Positions 61,700 to 64,000 of a DNA stretch of 64,000 nucleotides are shown piece by piece. Below the pieces are notes generated by a model. The model saw only the letters and a program-made list of their open reading frames with translations. It was not told the DNA's origin and ran no database searches. A program made the translations under genes and the position numbers. The DNA comes from Pseudomonadota bacterium (lineage in GTDB: Bacteria; Myxococcota_A; UBA796; UBA9615), in assembly GCA_024229515.1 (NCBI GenBank), contig JAAESI010000038.1, positions 1 to 64,000 on the forward strand, read 5' to 3'. How positions within the stretch are numbered: the first letter of the stretch is position 1; each line of letters begins with the position of its first letter.

Positions 61700-64000
61700 A
61701 TGTACCGCTGGATTCGACCGCTCTCCCTCCTCCTCCCCGCCGCCCTGGTCCTCGCCGGTTGTCCCGACGACGACGACGACAGCGCGGGCATCATCATCGA
61801 CGGCGAGTGCGCCTGGCTCGAGGTGACGCTGGAGACCTCCAACCTCGAACTGCTGCAGTCGCAGGCGACGAACGTGAAGATCTCGCTCCGTCCGGATCGT
61901 GAGCTGGTCGACGCCGACGGCAACGCCTACCCCGCGGGTGACCTCGCGGGCCTGCCGATCACCCTCACCGACGTGGACGGTGACGGCGTGCTCGATCTTG
62001 TCGCCAGCTTCGACATCGGCGAAGAAGACGAACTCCCGACCGTGGCCCTCGGCCTCGGCGGAAACGTGCCCGTGACGTTCTCCATCAGCGCCGCCGCCTA
62101 CACGGCGGAGGACGAGGAGGTCGTGGCGACCCCCACCGAGGACGTCACCGTCGATGACTGCGGCATCACCGAGGTGACCCTGTCCGATCTGGATGGCGAG
62201 GAAGAGACCCCGCCGCCCGGCACCTGCGGCGACGATCTCGACAACGACTTCGATGGTTGGGAAGACCTCGACGACCCGGACTGCGACAACGATCCGGCCG
62301 CCACCGAGGCCGGCGGGTTCAATACCGACTACGCCTGCAACGACAACGACGACAACGAGGGTGACGGCAACATCGACGCGGACGATCCCGACTGCGAGAA
62401 CGGCTTCGACGACGACGAGGGCGACGCCCCCGTGCCCGAGTGCAACGACCTCCTCGACAACGACGGCGACGGCTGGGTCGATCTCGACGACGCCAGCTGC
62501 ACCGACGCCACCGACGACGACGAGCTGAACCCGCCGTCCTCGGCGCAGTGCAGTGACGGCAACGACAACGATGGCGACACGTTCATCGACGCCGACGACG
62601 AGGACTGCGAGAACGGCGCGGACACCAGCGAGGCGCCGCTCATCCCGCAGTGCGATGACGGCGAAGACAACGACGCCGACACCTGGACGGACCTCGAGGA
62701 TCCGGGCTGCGAGGACGCCAACGACGACAACGAGGCGCCCAACCTCGGCGACACCACCGAGTGCACCGACGGCCTCGACAACGACAACGACACCTTCGTC
62801 GACGGCAACGACCCCGACTGCGTGGACGCCTCCACCGCGATCGAGTCGCCCCCGCCCTGCGAGGACGAGGAAGACAACGACGGCGACGGCTGGATCGATC
62901 TCGACGACCCGGACTGCGCCCCCCTCGGCCCCGAGGACGAGATCGGCATCGGCGACCTGAGCGACATCTGCAACAACGGCCTCGACGACGATGGCGACGG
63001 CACCATCGACGCCCTCGACGGCGGCTGCTCCGATGCTGCCGACACCGACGAAGTCCAGGAGTGCGCCAACGGCCTGGATGACGACCTCGACGGTTGGATC
63101 GACCTCGCCGACGCCGGCTGCGGCTCCGTACTCGACAACGACGAGACCGACTCCGCCTCCACCGAGTGCAGCGACGGCCTCGACAACGACGGGGACGGCG
63201 CGGTCGACCTCGCCGACGACCAGTGCGACAACGGCGCCGACGATCAGGAGTTGGCCCTCTGCGAGGACGGCGTCGACAACGACTCCGACACCTGGATCGA
63301 CGCGCTCGACCCCGGCTGCACGGTCGAGTTCGACGACGACGAGACCGACGACGGCCTGACGGTCTGCAACGACGGCATCGACAACGACACCGACACGTTC
63401 ATCGACATCCTCGATCCCCAGTGCCTCAGCGGCGACGACGCCTCTGAAGCGATCGAGTGCGACAACGCCACCGACGACGACCTGGACACCTGGGTCGACC
63501 TCGACGATCCCGGCTGCGACGACGCTACCGACGACGACGAAGGCGGCCTCGCCAACACCAGCGAGTGCACCGACGGCCTCGACAACGACGAGGACGGGGA
63601 CACCGACGCCCAGGACAGCCTCTGCGACGATCCCGACGACAACTCCGAAGCGCCTCTGTGCAGCAACGGCGTCGACGACGACGGTGACGGTTGGATCGAC
63701 GACGCGGACCAGGGCTGCACCAGCCTCGCGGACGAGGACGAGACCGACACGATCACCTTCGAGTGCACCGACGCCACCGACAACGACGGCGACAGCCTCA
63801 TCGACTCCCTCGATCCCGACTGCGACGACGGCGCCGACGACCAGGAGCAGGCCGAGTGCCAGGACCTGTCGGACAACGACAACGACGGCTGGATCGACAG
63901 CGACGACAACGGCTGCGACGACCCCGACGACAACGACGAGTCCGACGGCGCGGTGACCCAGTGCAACGACGGCCTGGACAACGACGGCGACACCCTGATC
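61700..64000 (+). CDS. Asp-rich repeat lipoprotein, incomplete at window end
   Basis: The frame is open to the window edge, 767 codons seen. It has a lipoprotein signal (MYRWIRPLSLLLPAALVLAGC), a PDDDDDS linker and an N-terminal domain of ~150 residues. Over a dozen repeats of ~35-40 residues follow with CxDGxDNDxDGWIDxxDPxC, resembling MopE/thrombospondin-3-like calcium-binding units. Start: ATG 61700 has GGGAGG nine bases upstream; the ATG at 61691 touches that site. The C-terminus, where a sorting signal would be, lies beyond the window. Confidence 0.85.
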   Translation, partial: MYRWIRPLSLLLPAALVLAGCPDDDDDSAGIIIDGECAWLEVTLETSNLELLQSQATNVKISLRPDRELVDADGNAYPAGDLAGLPITLTDVDGDGVLDLVASFDIGEEDELPTVALGLGGNVPVTFSISAAAYTAEDEEVVATPTEDVTVDDCGITEVTLSDLDGEEETPPPGTCGDDLDNDFDGWEDLDDPDCDNDPAATEAGGFNTDYACNDNDDNEGDGNIDADDPDCENGFDDDEGDAPVPECNDLLDNDGDGWVDLDDASCTDATDDDELNPPSSAQCSDGNDNDGDTFIDADDEDCENGADTSEAPLIPQCDDGEDNDADTWTDLEDPGCEDANDDNEAPNLGDTTECTDGLDNDNDTFVDGNDPDCVDASTAIESPPPCEDEEDNDGDGWIDLDDPDCAPLGPEDEIGIGDLSDICNNGLDDDGDGTIDALDGGCSDAADTDEVQECANGLDDDLDGWIDLADAGCGSVLDNDETDSASTECSDGLDNDGDGAVDLADDQCDNGADDQELALCEDGVDNDSDTWIDALDPGCTVEFDDDETDDGLTVCNDGIDNDTDTFIDILDPQCLSGDDASEAIECDNATDDDLDTWVDLDDPGCDDATDDDEGGLANTSECTDGLDNDEDGDTDAQDSLCDDPDDNSEAPLCSNGVDDDGDGWIDDADQGCTSLADEDETDTITFECTDATDNDGDSLIDSLDPDCDDGADDQEQAECQDLSDNDNDGWIDSDDNGCDDPDDNDESDGAVTQCNDGLDNDGDTLI

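Noticed and set aside
1..64000. rRNA and tRNA genes
   Set aside because: No conserved rRNA segment or cloverleaf was recognised by eye; a tRNAscan-SE run would be needed to exclude a tRNA.

Overview
The window is a very GC-rich bacterial chromosome segment with dense, mostly single-copy genes. The organism looks like a member of the Myxococcota or a related deltaproteobacterial lineage. This rests on many lipoproteins (lipobox LAGC followed by an Asp run), MopE-type CDGxDNDCDG repeat proteins, a MYXO-CTERM-like tail (Cys pair, hydrophobic stretch, RRRR), a PEGA protein, a Ser/Thr kinase with one membrane segment, PilZ and CsgG-like proteins, and multiheme c-type cytochromes. No rRNA, tRNA, CRISPR array or transposase gene was recognised.

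Layout. (1) 136-4646: a triheme membrane cytochrome followed by a ~1050-residue lipoprotein, divergent from a PP-loop ATPase (4679). (2) 5913-8100: a tightly packed minus-strand set with an FAD monooxygenase-like protein, an IscU-like scaffold and a metallo-beta-lactamase-fold hydrolase, divergent from an LPG-synthase-like membrane protein. (3) 9206-9568: a 52-bp tandem array and a MYXO-CTERM-like small ORF. (4) 9569-17458: a seven-gene operon in which every junction is a 4-bp overlap. It encodes an alpha-rich protein, a GT2 glycosyltransferase, a GT39/GT83-like membrane protein, a radical SAM protein, a small membrane protein and two NodU/TobZ-type carbamoyltransferases. A large membrane protein and a chorismatase-like protein are transcribed divergently from it. 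I consider this the best candidate for an undescribed biosynthetic system. (5) 20825-28281: M23 and CapA-like lipoproteins, a frameshifted zinc-ribbon membrane gene, a Ser/Thr kinase with an apparent ATT start, a MORN-repeat lipoprotein and a YfhO-like membrane protein. (6) 28278-36520: a five-heme cytochrome c554-like protein, divergent from a membrane/beta-propeller protein, a WD40-like protein and a long leucine-rich-repeat lipoprotein. (7) 36562-40440: a MopE/fibrinogen-like lipoprotein, a DUF1801 protein and a 51-bp tandem array. (8) 40453-49620: one minus-strand run holding two more cytochrome/large-lipoprotein pairs, divergent from a second membrane/beta-propeller protein that carries an internal REP-like palindrome. 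(9) 51392-64000: a deoxynucleoside kinase, a RES-domain toxin-antitoxin pair, DUF2237, a PilZ protein, MoaB, a CsgG-like/TPR protein, selB preceded by a 35-bp tandem duplication, a PEGA protein and the start of a second Asp-rich repeat lipoprotein that runs off the window.

How the parts fit: the repeated cytochrome plus large-lipoprotein pair, with membrane/propeller partners, points to an elaborate extracytoplasmic electron-transfer or oxidation apparatus. The overlapping operon at 9569-17458 points to synthesis and carbamoylation of a glycan or secondary metabolite. These roles are inferred from family membership and gene order. No database search was possible, and start sites are judged by eye.
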